Source of the DNA: Streptomyces wedmorensis
Lineage (GTDB): Bacteria; Actinomycetota; Actinomycetes; Streptomycetales; Streptomycetaceae
NCBI RefSeq assembly: GCF_000716445.1
Contig: NZ_JNWK01000027.1
Span: 1 to 64,000, forward strand
DNA length: 64,000 nucleotides
Direction: 5' to 3'
Part shown: positions 1-7,312 of the stretch, in pieces
Layout of the letters: each line of letters begins with the position of its first letter
How positions within the stretch are numbered: the stretch's first letter is position 1
Translations under genes and position numbers: made by a program
Notes under the pieces: model-generated
The model's input: only the letters and a program-made list of their open reading frames with translations
Told to the model about the DNA's origin: nothing
The model's database searches: none

Positions 1-170
1 TGCCCACAACGGGCGGGGTGCAGGCCCACACGGGCGGGGCGCGGGCGCAGCCCACAACACCGGGGCGCAGCCCACAACAGCGGGGCGCAGGCCCACAACG
101 CCGGGCCGCAGGCCCGCATCGGCAGGGGCGCAGCCCACAACACCGGGCCGCAGCCCAGGGCGTGGGCCCC
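1..170. repeat. Degenerate GC-rich tandem repeat, intergenic
   Basis: About eight imperfect copies of a 20-22 base unit built around gcgcagcccacaacaccggg (clear copies near 50, 70, 90 and 130). No open frame with family resemblance covers it. It lies just upstream of the first gene; in other streptomycetes miaB would be expected further left, outside the window. Confidence 0.75.
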
Positions 171-206
171 GTACGCAACGCCCACCACCCCAGTAGGCTG
201 CCGATC

Positions 207-923
207 ATGCTTGTCGCCGCAGCCGTCTGCCCCAGCCCCCCTCTCCTCGTCCCCGACGTCGCGACCGGCGCCGCCCGTGAACTGGACGCCGCACGGGCGG
301 CCTGCGCGGACGCCGTCGGCCTGCTGGCCGCCGCCCGCCCTGACCGGCTGTACGTCGTCGGGGCGGCGCCCGAGGGAGGCCACGGCGTCTACCCGGCCGG
401 TTCGCCAGGCTCGTTCGCGGGATTCGGCGTGGACCTCGGCGTCCGGCTCGGCGAGGGCCGGCCCGCCGACGGCGACGCCCGCCTCCTCCCGGCTTCCCTC
501 GCCGTCGCCGCCTGGCTGCTCGACCGCGCCCGATGGGCGGCCGCGCCGGTCGAGGGGCTGGCGGTGGACGAGACGGCGACGCCTGACGTGTGTGCGGGGC
601 TCGGCAGGGGGCTCGCCGACTCGGCGGAGCGTGTGGCGCTGCTGGTGATGGGCGACGGCAGTGCCTGCCGGACGGTGAAGGCGCCGGGGTACCTGGACGA
701 GCGGGCGGAGGGTTTCGACGAGGCGGCGGCCCGTGCTCTCGGTACGGCGGACGTGGCCGCGCTGCTGGCCCTGGACCCGGAGCTCGCGTACGAGCTGAAG
801 GCGGCGGGCCGTGCTCCGTGGCAGGTCCTCGCGGGGGCGGCCGAGGGCGCGGGTCTCGACGGCCGGCTGCTCTTCGAGGACGCCCCGTACGGCGTGGGGT
901 ACTTCGTCGCTGCCTGGTCCTGA
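207..923 (+). CDS. Class III extradiol dioxygenase subunit B-like protein
   Basis: A 238-residue protein starting at ATG 207 with sequence MLVAAAVCPSPPLLVP, which is the typical opening of the actinobacterial LigB-like family that lies next to miaA in streptomycetes. The frame is open further upstream, but that part only translates the tandem repeat at 1-170, so the internal ATG is preferred. LigB-type enzymes cleave catechol rings with Fe(II). The small cytoplasmic actinobacterial members have no substrate known to me, and ring cleavage should not be assumed. It ends with a glycine-aromatic rich tail (APYGVGYFVAAWS). A strong hairpin follows 18 bases after the stop. Family assignment is from remembered sequence resemblance. 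Confidence 0.72.
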   Translation: MLVAAAVCPSPPLLVPDVATGAARELDAARAACADAVGLLAAARPDRLYVVGAAPEGGHGVYPAGSPGSFAGFGVDLGVRLGEGRPADGDARLLPASLAVAAWLLDRARWAAAPVEGLAVDETATPDVCAGLGRGLADSAERVALLVMGDGSACRTVKAPGYLDERAEGFDEAAARALGTADVAALLALDPELAYELKAAGRAPWQVLAGAAEGAGLDGRLLFEDAPYGVGYFVAAWS

Positions 924-940
924 CGCTGCGGCCACGCAAA

Positions 941-983
941 CGGCGGACGGCCGCGGAGCGAGGTGCTCCGCGGCCGTCCGCCG
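941..983. terminator. Bidirectional hairpin terminator
   Basis: A perfect 19-bp stem (arms 941-959 and 965-983, beginning cggcggacggccgcggagc) with a 5-base loop lies between two convergent genes. There is no T-run, as is usual for Streptomyces terminators. It can serve both the upstream plus-strand gene and the antitoxin-like gene on the minus strand. Confidence 0.85.
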
Positions 984-1023
984 TGCGAAGGGACGTGTCG
1001 CTCCGGGGTGGTGACGCCGGCCG

Positions 1024-1461
1024 TCAGGCGGCCGGCGGCGGGGTCGTACCGCCGGTTCCGGGCGTGCCGCCGGTCCCGGGGGTACCGCCGCTTCCGGATG
1101 TAGCGCCGGTCCCGGGTGTGCCGCCGGTCCCGGGTGTAGCGCTGGTGCCGGGCGTGCCGCCGGTCCCGGAGGTACCGCCGCTTCCGGATGTAGCGCCGGT
1201 CCCGGGTGTAGCGCTGGTCCCGGGTGTGCCGCCGGTCCCGGGCATGCCGTCGTCCTTGTGACTCATCCGGTCCAGGGCCTCCTTGGCCTTGCCCGTACCG
1301 GAGTGGATCTTGTCGCTGTACTTGCCCTTGGTCTTCTCGTCGACCAGCCGCGCGGCCTTGTCCAGACCGTGGTCGATCTTGTCCCCGTGCTGGTGCGCGA
1401 GGTCCGCGACCTTGTCCTTGGCCGGGCTGAGCTTGGCCTTCAGTGAATCCAGGAGACCCAT
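1024..1461 (-). CDS. MT0933/Rv0909-like antitoxin family protein with repeat tail
   Basis: A 145-residue protein. Residues 1-72 (MGLLDSLKAKLSPAKDKVADL...) are a charged amphipathic helix-rich domain of the kind annotated as MT0933-like antitoxin. Residues 74-139 are eleven tandem hexapeptides of pattern [PS]G[TS][GS][GA]T, followed by TPPPAA. The start ATG is preceded by GGAGGGAAGG. No toxin-like gene sits beside it: the next minus-strand gene upstream is an acidic low-complexity protein, and the gene downstream is convergent. An antitoxin role is therefore only a family label; streptomycete members usually stand alone. The repeat tail is likely disordered and copy-number variable between strains. 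Confidence 0.7.
   Translation of the reverse strand: MGLLDSLKAKLSPAKDKVADLAHQHGDKIDHGLDKAARLVDEKTKGKYSDKIHSGTGKAKEALDRMSHKDDGMPGTGGTPGTSATPGTGATSGSGGTSGTGGTPGTSATPGTGGTPGTGATSGSGGTPGTGGTPGTGGTTPPPAA
1045..1242 (-). repeat. In-frame 18-bp minisatellite (11 copies)
   Basis: Eleven 18-base units encode residues 74-139 of the antitoxin-like protein (hexapeptides such as PGTGGT, PGTSAT, PGTGAT, SGSGGT). A higher-order pattern is visible: the block PGTSAT-(PGTGGT)-PGTGAT-SGSGGT occurs twice. Because the unit length is a multiple of three, copy-number change keeps the frame. Confidence 0.9.
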
Positions 1462-1478
1462 GGGGCACCTTCCCTCCG

Positions 1479-1498
1479 CGGACCCCCCGGGGGGTCCG
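1479..1498 (-). terminator. GC-rich palindrome downstream of the acidic protein gene
   Basis: A perfect 20-base palindrome (cggaccccccggggggtccg) lies about 35 bases past the stop of the minus-strand gene ending at 1532 and about 18 bases upstream of the antitoxin-like start. It could end the first transcript, or be a regulatory palindrome for the second; position alone cannot decide. Confidence 0.5.
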
Positions 1499-1531
1499 TG
1501 TTCCGTGTCCTGCCCCCAGGACCCCGGGGGC

Positions 1532-1834
1532 CTACTGACGGGCGCCTTCGCCCGCTTCGTTGTCCGCGGCGGCCTCGGCGGACTGCTGCTTCGGGATCTC
1601 CACGACGTCGGCGGCGGCGGCTTCCGCCGTCTCAGCCCCTGCCGCGTCGACGCCCTGGGCGCTCGCGGCCTCGTTCTCCGCCGGCGCCGTGACGGCCTCG
1701 GCGGTTTCGGACGTCCCGGTCCCGGAGTCCGCGTCCGTGGTCTCGTCCGCCACCGGAGCGACGGTCACGGTCTCCTTCGACGAGGTCTCGACCACATCCT
1801 GCTTCTTCCGGCGAAACATTGCCAAAAGGCTCAT
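1532..1834 (-). CDS. Small acidic low-complexity protein (legacy name 'gliding motility protein')
   Basis: A 100-residue protein starting at ATG 1834, with GGAG five bases upstream; an in-frame GTG two codons earlier (1840) is less well placed. The N-terminus is MSLLAMFRRKK, a short hydrophobic-basic segment that may touch the membrane. The rest is dominated by Ala, Glu, Thr and Val. The C-terminus IPKQQSAEAAADNEAGEGA is the conserved signature of a streptomycete family often annotated as gliding motility protein. I know of no functional evidence for that name, and nothing in the sequence suggests motility. It is probably disordered. Confidence 0.7.
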   Translation of the reverse strand: MSLLAMFRRKKQDVVETSSKETVTVAPVADETTDADSGTGTSETAEAVTAPAENEAASAQGVDAAGAETAEAAAADVVEIPKQQSAEAAADNEAGEGARQ

Positions 1835-1974
1835 ATTCACTCCATAGCGTACTCGGGTGGGCGCGGCTCCGTGATGATCGACGGCCGGAACCTCGCAACA
1901 GGCAACGGAGCCCGGAGGGGGCCCGTCACGTAGCTCGTTCGGGGACGGGGTGTGAGGTTTGCGAGACTGGGGCG

Positions 1975-2913
1975 GTGAGAAGCGCAGCTCCCGCCCCGCG
2001 GGTCATCGCCGTCGTCGGTCCGACAGCGGCCGGAAAGTCCGATCTGGGTGTATTCCTGGCCCAGCAGCTCGACGGCGAGGTCGTCAACGCCGACTCGATG
2101 CAGCTGTATCGGGGGATGGACATCGGGACCGCCAAACTGACGCCGGAGGAGCGTGGCGGCGTCCCGCACCACCTCCTCGACATCTGGGACGTGACCGAGG
2201 CCGCCAGCGTCGCCGAGTACCAGCGGCTCGCCCGCGCCGAGATCGACCGGCTGCTCGCCGCCGGCCGTACCCCTGTCCTCGTCGGCGGCTCCGGCCTTTA
2301 CGTGCGGGGGGCCGTCGACGCCCTGGAGTTCCCCGGTACGGATCCCGCCGTACGCGCCCGCCTCGAGGCGGAGCTCGACGAGAGCGGCTCCGGTGTCCTG
2401 CACGCCCGGCTCGCCGCCGCCGACCCCGACGCGGCGCGCGCGATCCTGCCCAGCAACGGCCGCCGGATCGTCCGGGCCCTCGAGGTGATCGAGATCACCG
2501 GCAAGCCGTTCACCGCCAACCTGCCGGGCCCCGACTCCGTCTACGACACGGTCCAGATCGGCGTCGACGTGGCCCGCCCCGAGCTGGACGAGCGGATCGC
2601 CACACGGGTGGACCGGATGTGGGAGGCCGGCCTCGTCGACGAGGTGCGCGACCTGGAGGCGCGGGGTCTGCGCGAGGGCCGCACCGCCGCCCGCGCCCTC
2701 GGCTACCAGCAGGTACTCGCCGCGCTCGCGGGGGAGTGCACCGAGGACGAGGCCCGGGCCGAGACGGTCCGCGCGACGAAGCGCTTCGCCCGCCGGCAGG
2801 ACTCGTGGTTCCGCCGCGACCCCCGGGTCCACTGGCTCAGCGGGGCCGCCGATCACCGCGGGGAACTCCCGCGGGAGGCGCTGTCGTTGGTCGAACGAGC
2901 GGTTACAGCCTGA
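1975..2913 (+). CDS. miaA: tRNA dimethylallyltransferase MiaA
   Basis: A 312-residue enzyme that transfers dimethylallyl from DMAPP to N6 of A37 in tRNAs reading UNN codons. The P-loop GPTAAGKS is at about residues 14-21, followed by the substrate motif DSMQLYRGMDIGTAK and later the conserved RRIVRALEV and ALGYQQ blocks. The length is normal for the family. The start GTG (1975) is the only plausible one just before VIAVVGPTAAGKS; its Shine-Dalgarno is weak (GGGG two to three bases upstream). In streptomycetes the partner methylthiolase miaB lies upstream, beyond the window. The next gene is a small membrane protein, then dapF. Confidence 0.95.
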   Translation: MRSAAPAPRVIAVVGPTAAGKSDLGVFLAQQLDGEVVNADSMQLYRGMDIGTAKLTPEERGGVPHHLLDIWDVTEAASVAEYQRLARAEIDRLLAAGRTPVLVGGSGLYVRGAVDALEFPGTDPAVRARLEAELDESGSGVLHARLAAADPDAARAILPSNGRRIVRALEVIEITGKPFTANLPGPDSVYDTVQIGVDVARPELDERIATRVDRMWEAGLVDEVRDLEARGLREGRTAARALGYQQVLAALAGECTEDEARAETVRATKRFARRQDSWFRRDPRVHWLSGAADHRGELPREALSLVERAVTA

Positions 2914-3021
2914 TCACGTGATGGCATCGGGACGCCCTGCCCGTCATTCCGGCGGTCAGGAGCGTGCCATCATCGAGCATCGATCGACCAAGTGGAGTCC
3001 GAGTGGGGAGGGCGCGTGGCG

Positions 3022-3534
3022 ATGGAGGCCGGCCCTCGCGACAGAGAACAGCACGACGCGGCCCTGGACGACCCGATGGCGGACGTCACGGGTGACGCGC
3101 CGGGGCACCCGACGGACGACACGTCGATCGTCGCCTCGGGCCTGAGCCCCGACGGCCCCGACGACGCCGTGGGCAGTTCCGTCGAGGTCGACGCCGACGA
3201 GGTCGAGGTCGAGCTGCGCCCCCAGCGCCGACTGCGGATCTGGCAGCTCGCCCCCATCGTCGCCCTGGCCGCCCTCGGCTCGCTCATGTTCGCCTTCCCG
3301 CTCGCCTTCGGCTCGGGCGACGGCGGCGCCGTCGTCGCCATGCTCGGACTGCTCATCAGTTCCTGCGCGGCGGGCTGGGGCATGATGGCCGCCCGCAAGG
3401 TCGGCTACACCTGGCCGGGCCTCCCGCAGCGCGGCTCGGGCGAGCGCCCCGACTGGCGTGTCCTCGCCCTCTACGTGACGACCATCGCCGCCCTCGTCGC
3501 CCTCGCCGTCTGGCGCGTGGCCCGCCTCCGCTGA
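3022..3534 (+). CDS. Small integral membrane protein of unknown function
   Basis: About 170 residues. The first 65 or so are acidic and hydrophilic (runs such as DDTSIVASGLSPDGPDD). They are followed by three hydrophobic helices (around LAPIVALAALGSLMFAF, AVVAMLGLLISSCAAGWG and VLALYVTTIAALVALAVW) with a short loop containing YTWPGLPQRGSGERPDW. Possible starts are ATG 3022 (GGGGAGGG nine bases upstream), GTG 3016 and ATG 2992; 3022 has the best-spaced ribosome binding site. A membrane protein here is conserved between miaA and dapF in streptomycetes, as I recall. I recognise no functional domain. Confidence 0.7.
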   Translation: MEAGPRDREQHDAALDDPMADVTGDAPGHPTDDTSIVASGLSPDGPDDAVGSSVEVDADEVEVELRPQRRLRIWQLAPIVALAALGSLMFAFPLAFGSGDGGAVVAMLGLLISSCAAGWGMMAARKVGYTWPGLPQRGSGERPDWRVLALYVTTIAALVALAVWRVARLR

Positions 3535-3712
3535 CCTCCCAGCGGCCCGCCTCCAGACCGCCCCGCTGACCTCCCAGCGGCCCGCCTCCGCCGGCAGCCC
3601 CGGTGACCGTCCCGCGGCCCGCCCCGCTGACCGTCCCCCGGCCCGCCTCCGCTGACCGGCCCGCGGCCCACCCCCCGGACGCCCGAGTCGCCCCGTGGGC
3701 CCGCCCCGTACA
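3535..3712. repeat. Degenerate tandem repeat between genes
   Basis: Imperfect repeats of a 24-36 base unit based on cgctgacctcccagcggc plus ccgcctcc: two near-identical copies at about 3530-3590, then drifting copies containing ctgaccgtcccgcggcccg up to about 3680. It fills the whole spacer before dapF and holds no gene. Confidence 0.7.
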
Positions 3713-3721
3713 GTTGATCGC

Positions 3722-4630
3722 GTGACCAGCACGCAGACCCCGCAGCTCCCCGCCCTCCGGTTCCTCAAGGGCCATGGCACCGAGAACGACTTCGTGATCG
3801 TCCCCGACGCGGAGAACGCCGTCGACCTGCCGCCGGCCGCCGTCGCGCGGCTCTGCGACCGGCGGGCCGGCATCGGCGCGGACGGCGTGCTGCACGTCGT
3901 GCGCAGCGCCGCCCACCCCGAGGCGCGCCACCTGGCCGAGGAGGCCGAGTGGTTCATGGACTACCGCAACGCCGACGGCTCGGTCGCCGAGATGTGCGGC
4001 AACGGCGTGCGGGTCTTCGCCCGCTACCTGGAGCACGCCGGCCTCGTCACCGCCGGCGAGGTGGCCGTCGCCACCCGCGGCGGGATCAAGCGCGTCCACC
4101 TCGACAAGGACGGCTCCGTCACCGTCGCCATGGGCCGGGCGACCCTGCCCGACGCCGGGGTCACGGTCACCGTCGACGGCCGCAGCTGGCCCGCGCGGAA
4201 CGTGAACATGGGCAACCCGCACGCGGTCGCGTTCGTCGAGGACCTCGGCCACGCGGGCAACCTCTACACCGAGCCGCCGTACGAGCCGGCCGCCGTCTAC
4301 CCGGACGGCGTGAACATCGAGTTCGTCGTCGACCGCGGCCCCCGCCACGTCGCCATGCGCGTCCACGAGCGCGGCGCCGCCGAGACCCGCTCCTGCGGCA
4401 CCGGCGCGTGCGCCGTCGCCGTCGCCACCGCCCGCCGGGACGGCACCGACCCCGCGGAGACCGGCACCCCCGTCACGTACACCGTCGACGTCCTCGGCGG
4501 GACCCTGGTCATCACCGAGCACCCCGACGGCGGCGTCGACATGACGGGCCCCGCCGTCATCGTCGCCGAGGGCGTCCTCGACCCGACGTGGTGGGCCGCG
4601 GCCCGCGGAATCGAAACTGTCAACGACTGA
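3722..4630 (+). CDS. dapF: Diaminopimelate epimerase DapF
   Basis: A 302-residue enzyme that interconverts LL- and meso-diaminopimelate for lysine and peptidoglycan. Streptomyces walls use LL-DAP, so the enzyme sits at the branch to lysine. Both catalytic cysteines are visible: the first in EMCGNGVRVF, the second in TRSCGTGACAV. The substrate-binding N-terminal FLKGHGTENDFV and the GNPHAV block are present. The start GTG 3722 lies directly before TSTQTPQLPALRF; no strong Shine-Dalgarno is seen, so it may be translated from a short leader. An earlier in-frame start would run into the repeat. Confidence 0.95.
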   Translation: MTSTQTPQLPALRFLKGHGTENDFVIVPDAENAVDLPPAAVARLCDRRAGIGADGVLHVVRSAAHPEARHLAEEAEWFMDYRNADGSVAEMCGNGVRVFARYLEHAGLVTAGEVAVATRGGIKRVHLDKDGSVTVAMGRATLPDAGVTVTVDGRSWPARNVNMGNPHAVAFVEDLGHAGNLYTEPPYEPAAVYPDGVNIEFVVDRGPRHVAMRVHERGAAETRSCGTGACAVAVATARRDGTDPAETGTPVTYTVDVLGGTLVITEHPDGGVDMTGPAVIVAEGVLDPTWWAAARGIETVND

Positions 4631-4770
4631 TTCGTCGCTCGAATGGGTGATCCGATTCACGCTGAGCGAGAGCGTGACTGCGCCACGTGGTGGGGTCGGT
4701 AGCATCAAGCACCGGCCCCCAGGGCACGCCTGGCCCGCCCCCCGCCGGTCCACGTCGCCGGAGGTGCCCC

Positions 4771-7011
4771 ATGAGCGCAGAGGCCACCAACCCCGTGAGC
4801 GCGGCGGACGCCGCCGTCACCGACCCGGCCGTCCGCAGACGCGGACGGGCCAGGATCGACCTGCGCAGGATCGGCCGGGCCGCCCTGCTCGGCGCGACCG
4901 CGGGACCGGCACCCCGTGACCGGCTGCCCGACGCCATCAGCCATGTGGCGGAGGCGCACCGCGCCCACCATCCCGACGCCGACCTCTCCGTGCTGCGCCG
5001 GGCGTACGTCCTCGCGGAGTCCTCGCACCGCGGCCAGTTCCGCAAGAGCGGCGAGCCGTACATCACCCACCCGCTCGCGGTGACGCTGATCCTCGCCGAA
5101 CTCGGCGCGGAGACCACCACCCTGACCGCCTCCCTCCTCCACGACACCGTCGAGGACACCGACGTGACACTGGACCAGGTGCGCCGGGAGTTCGGCGACG
5201 AGGTCGCGTACCTCGTCGACGGCGTCACCAAGGTGGAGAAGATCGACTACGGCGCCGCCGCCGAACCGGAGACCTTCCGGAAGATGCTCGTGGCCACGGG
5301 CAACGACGTCCGTGTCATGTCGATCAAGCTCGCCGACCGTCTCCACAACATGCGCACCCTCGGGGTGATGCGGCCCGAGAAACAGGCCAGGATCGCCAAG
5401 GTCACCCGGGACGTGCTCATCCCGCTGGCCGAACGGCTCGGGGTGCAGGCCCTCAAGACCGAGCTGGAGGACCTCGTCTTCGCCATCCTCCACCCCGAGG
5501 AGTACGAGACCACCCGCGCGCTCATCGCCGGCAACCCGCAGGCCGGTGACGCCCTCGGCGCCGTCGCAGAGCAGGTCTCCGCCGTCCTGCGCGAGGCCGG
5601 GGTCGGTGCGGAAGTCCTCGTCCGGCCGCGGCACTTCGTCTCCGTGCACCGGGTCCGTCTCAAGCGCGGCGAGCTGCGGGGCTGCGACTTCGGGCGGCTC
5701 CTCGTCCTCGTCTCCGAGGACGCCGACTGCTACGCGGTCCTCGGCGAGCTCCACACCTGTTTCACCCCGGTGATCTCCGAGTTCAAGGACTTCATCGCGG
5801 CCCCCAAGTTCAACCTGTACCAGTCCCTGCACACCGCGATCGCCGCCCCCGACGGCGCCGTGGCCGAGGTCCTGATCCGGACCCACCGGATGCACAAGGT
5901 CGCGGAGGCCGGGGTCGTCGCCCTCGGCAACCCGCACGTCGGCCAGGACACGGCCGAGCAGCCGGACGCCGCCGACCGGCAGGGCGCCACCGCCCAGCCG
6001 GCCGCCGTCACCGCCGCCCCGTCGCCGGACGCCACCGCCGGGCCGGACGCCACCGCGTCCCGGGCCGACGACGGCGAGCGCGTCGACCCCACCCGCCCCG
6101 GCTGGCTCTCCCGGCTCCTCGACTGGCAGCAGGCCGCGCCCGACCCCGACACCTTCTGGTCCTCGCTCCGCGCTGACCTCGCCGAGGACGACGAGATCAC
6201 CGTCTTCCGCGCCGACGGCGGCACCCTGAAGCTCCCCGCCGGGGCCAGCTGCGTCGACGCCGCCTACGCACAGCACGGCGAGGCCGCGCACGGCTGCCTC
6301 GGCGCCCGCGTCAACGGCCGCCTCGCCCCGCTCGGCACCGTGCTCGGCGACGGGGACACCGTCCAGCCGCTGCTCGCCCAGGACACCGTCTCCGGACCGT
6401 CCCCCGAGTGGCTCGACCACGCCCGTACGCCCGCCGCGCGGATCGCGATCACCGGCTGGCTCCGGGCCCACCCCGAGTCCGCCGCGCCCCCCGCCGAGAC
6501 CGATCCCCGGCCACTGGTCAACGTCACCGCCGACCGCCGCACCGGTGCGGAGCTCCACGCCGACCTGGAGGGCGAGCCGGCGGCCGTCCGCCCCGCCGGC
6601 TGCTGCACCCCCGTACCGCCCGACGAGATCACCGGCTTCCGGGTCCGCGGCGGATCCGTCACCGCCCACCGCGCGCGCTGCACGGCCGTCGAGGCCATGC
6701 GCAGGCTGGGCCGCGAGCCGGTCGCCGTCCGCTGGGGCGACACCGCCCAGGGCCGGGTCACCCTCGTCGCCGAGTCCTTCGGCCGGCCCGGACTGCTCGC
6801 CGACCTCACCGAGGCCATCGCCACCGCGGGCGCCGCCGTCGTCTCCGCGACCGTCGAGCCGCCCAGCGAGCAGCGGGTCCGCCACACCTACACGCTCCAC
6901 CTCCCCGACGCCGCCGGACTCCCCGCCCTCATGCGGGCCATGCGGGACGTGCCCGGGGTGTACGACGTGCACCGCGCCCGCCGGGGCACGTCGGAGTCGC
7001 GCCGGGCCTGA
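4771..7011 (+). CDS. rshA: RelA/SpoT homologue, RshA type (ppGpp hydrolase; synthetase domain divergent)
   Basis: A 746-residue protein with start ATG 4771 and GGAGG six bases upstream. An HD hydrolase domain (about 75-235) keeps THPLAV, HDTVED (H124, D125) and LADRLHNMRT, so ppGpp breakdown should be possible. The synthetase-like region (about 255-395) keeps EVLIRT and a YQSLHT block, but the nucleotide-binding GRPK-type motif reads VRPRH and the usual DLVGIR motif reads CDFGRLL, so its activity is uncertain. A 60-residue Ala/Asp/Pro-rich linker follows, then TGS (about 473-535), a CCTPVP segment and a C-terminal ACT domain (about 660-740). The position after dapF matches RshA of S. coelicolor rather than the main RelA. 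Confidence 0.88.
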   Translation: MSAEATNPVSAADAAVTDPAVRRRGRARIDLRRIGRAALLGATAGPAPRDRLPDAISHVAEAHRAHHPDADLSVLRRAYVLAESSHRGQFRKSGEPYITHPLAVTLILAELGAETTTLTASLLHDTVEDTDVTLDQVRREFGDEVAYLVDGVTKVEKIDYGAAAEPETFRKMLVATGNDVRVMSIKLADRLHNMRTLGVMRPEKQARIAKVTRDVLIPLAERLGVQALKTELEDLVFAILHPEEYETTRALIAGNPQAGDALGAVAEQVSAVLREAGVGAEVLVRPRHFVSVHRVRLKRGELRGCDFGRLLVLVSEDADCYAVLGELHTCFTPVISEFKDFIAAPKFNLYQSLHTAIAAPDGAVAEVLIRTHRMHKVAEAGVVALGNPHVGQDTAEQPDAADRQGATAQPAAVTAAPSPDATAGPDATASRADDGERVDPTRPGWLSRLLDWQQAAPDPDTFWSSLRADLAEDDEITVFRADGGTLKLPAGASCVDAAYAQHGEAAHGCLGARVNGRLAPLGTVLGDGDTVQPLLAQDTVSGPSPEWLDHARTPAARIAITGWLRAHPESAAPPAETDPRPLVNVTADRRTGAELHADLEGEPAAVRPAGCCTPVPPDEITGFRVRGGSVTAHRARCTAVEAMRRLGREPVAVRWGDTAQGRVTLVAESFGRPGLLADLTEAIATAGAAVVSATVEPPSEQRVRHTYTLHLPDAAGLPALMRAMRDVPGVYDVHRARRGTSESRRA

Positions 7012-7205
7012 CGCGCGCTGCCCACCCGCCGACGCCGGGCCTGACGCGCGCTGCCCACCCGCCGACGCCGGGCCTGACGCGCGCTGCCCACCCGTCGCGC
7101 CGGGCCTGACGCGCACTACCCGCCCGCCGCGCCGCGCCTGACGCCCGCGCATCCCGCCCGCCGCGCCGCGCCTGACGCACGTGCGTCCCACCCGCCGGCG
7201 CCGGG
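7002..7205. repeat. 33-bp tandem repeat starting over the stop codon of the RelA/SpoT gene
   Basis: A 33-base unit beginning ccgggcctgacgcgcgctgc and ending ccacccgccgacg occurs about three times almost perfectly, then two to three more times with drift. The first copy includes the last codons and the TGA of the RelA/SpoT gene, so each copy carries a tga. It occupies most of the 301-base spacer before the M1 peptidase; the rest (7206-7312) shows no gene. Confidence 0.85.
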
Positions 7206-7312
7206 TCCGGCGCGACCGCGTGACCCCTTCGGGTGGCGGGCGAGCGCGCCGCCCGGGGGAGCGGGGAATCCCCTGGTAGCCGTAGGGCCAGTCCTCCGGA
7301 AAGGCCTGGCCC

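Noticed and set aside
2913..2922. Palindrome atcacgtgat at the end of miaA
   Set aside because: It is a short perfect palindrome over the stop codon with no partner or known family; chance is likely.
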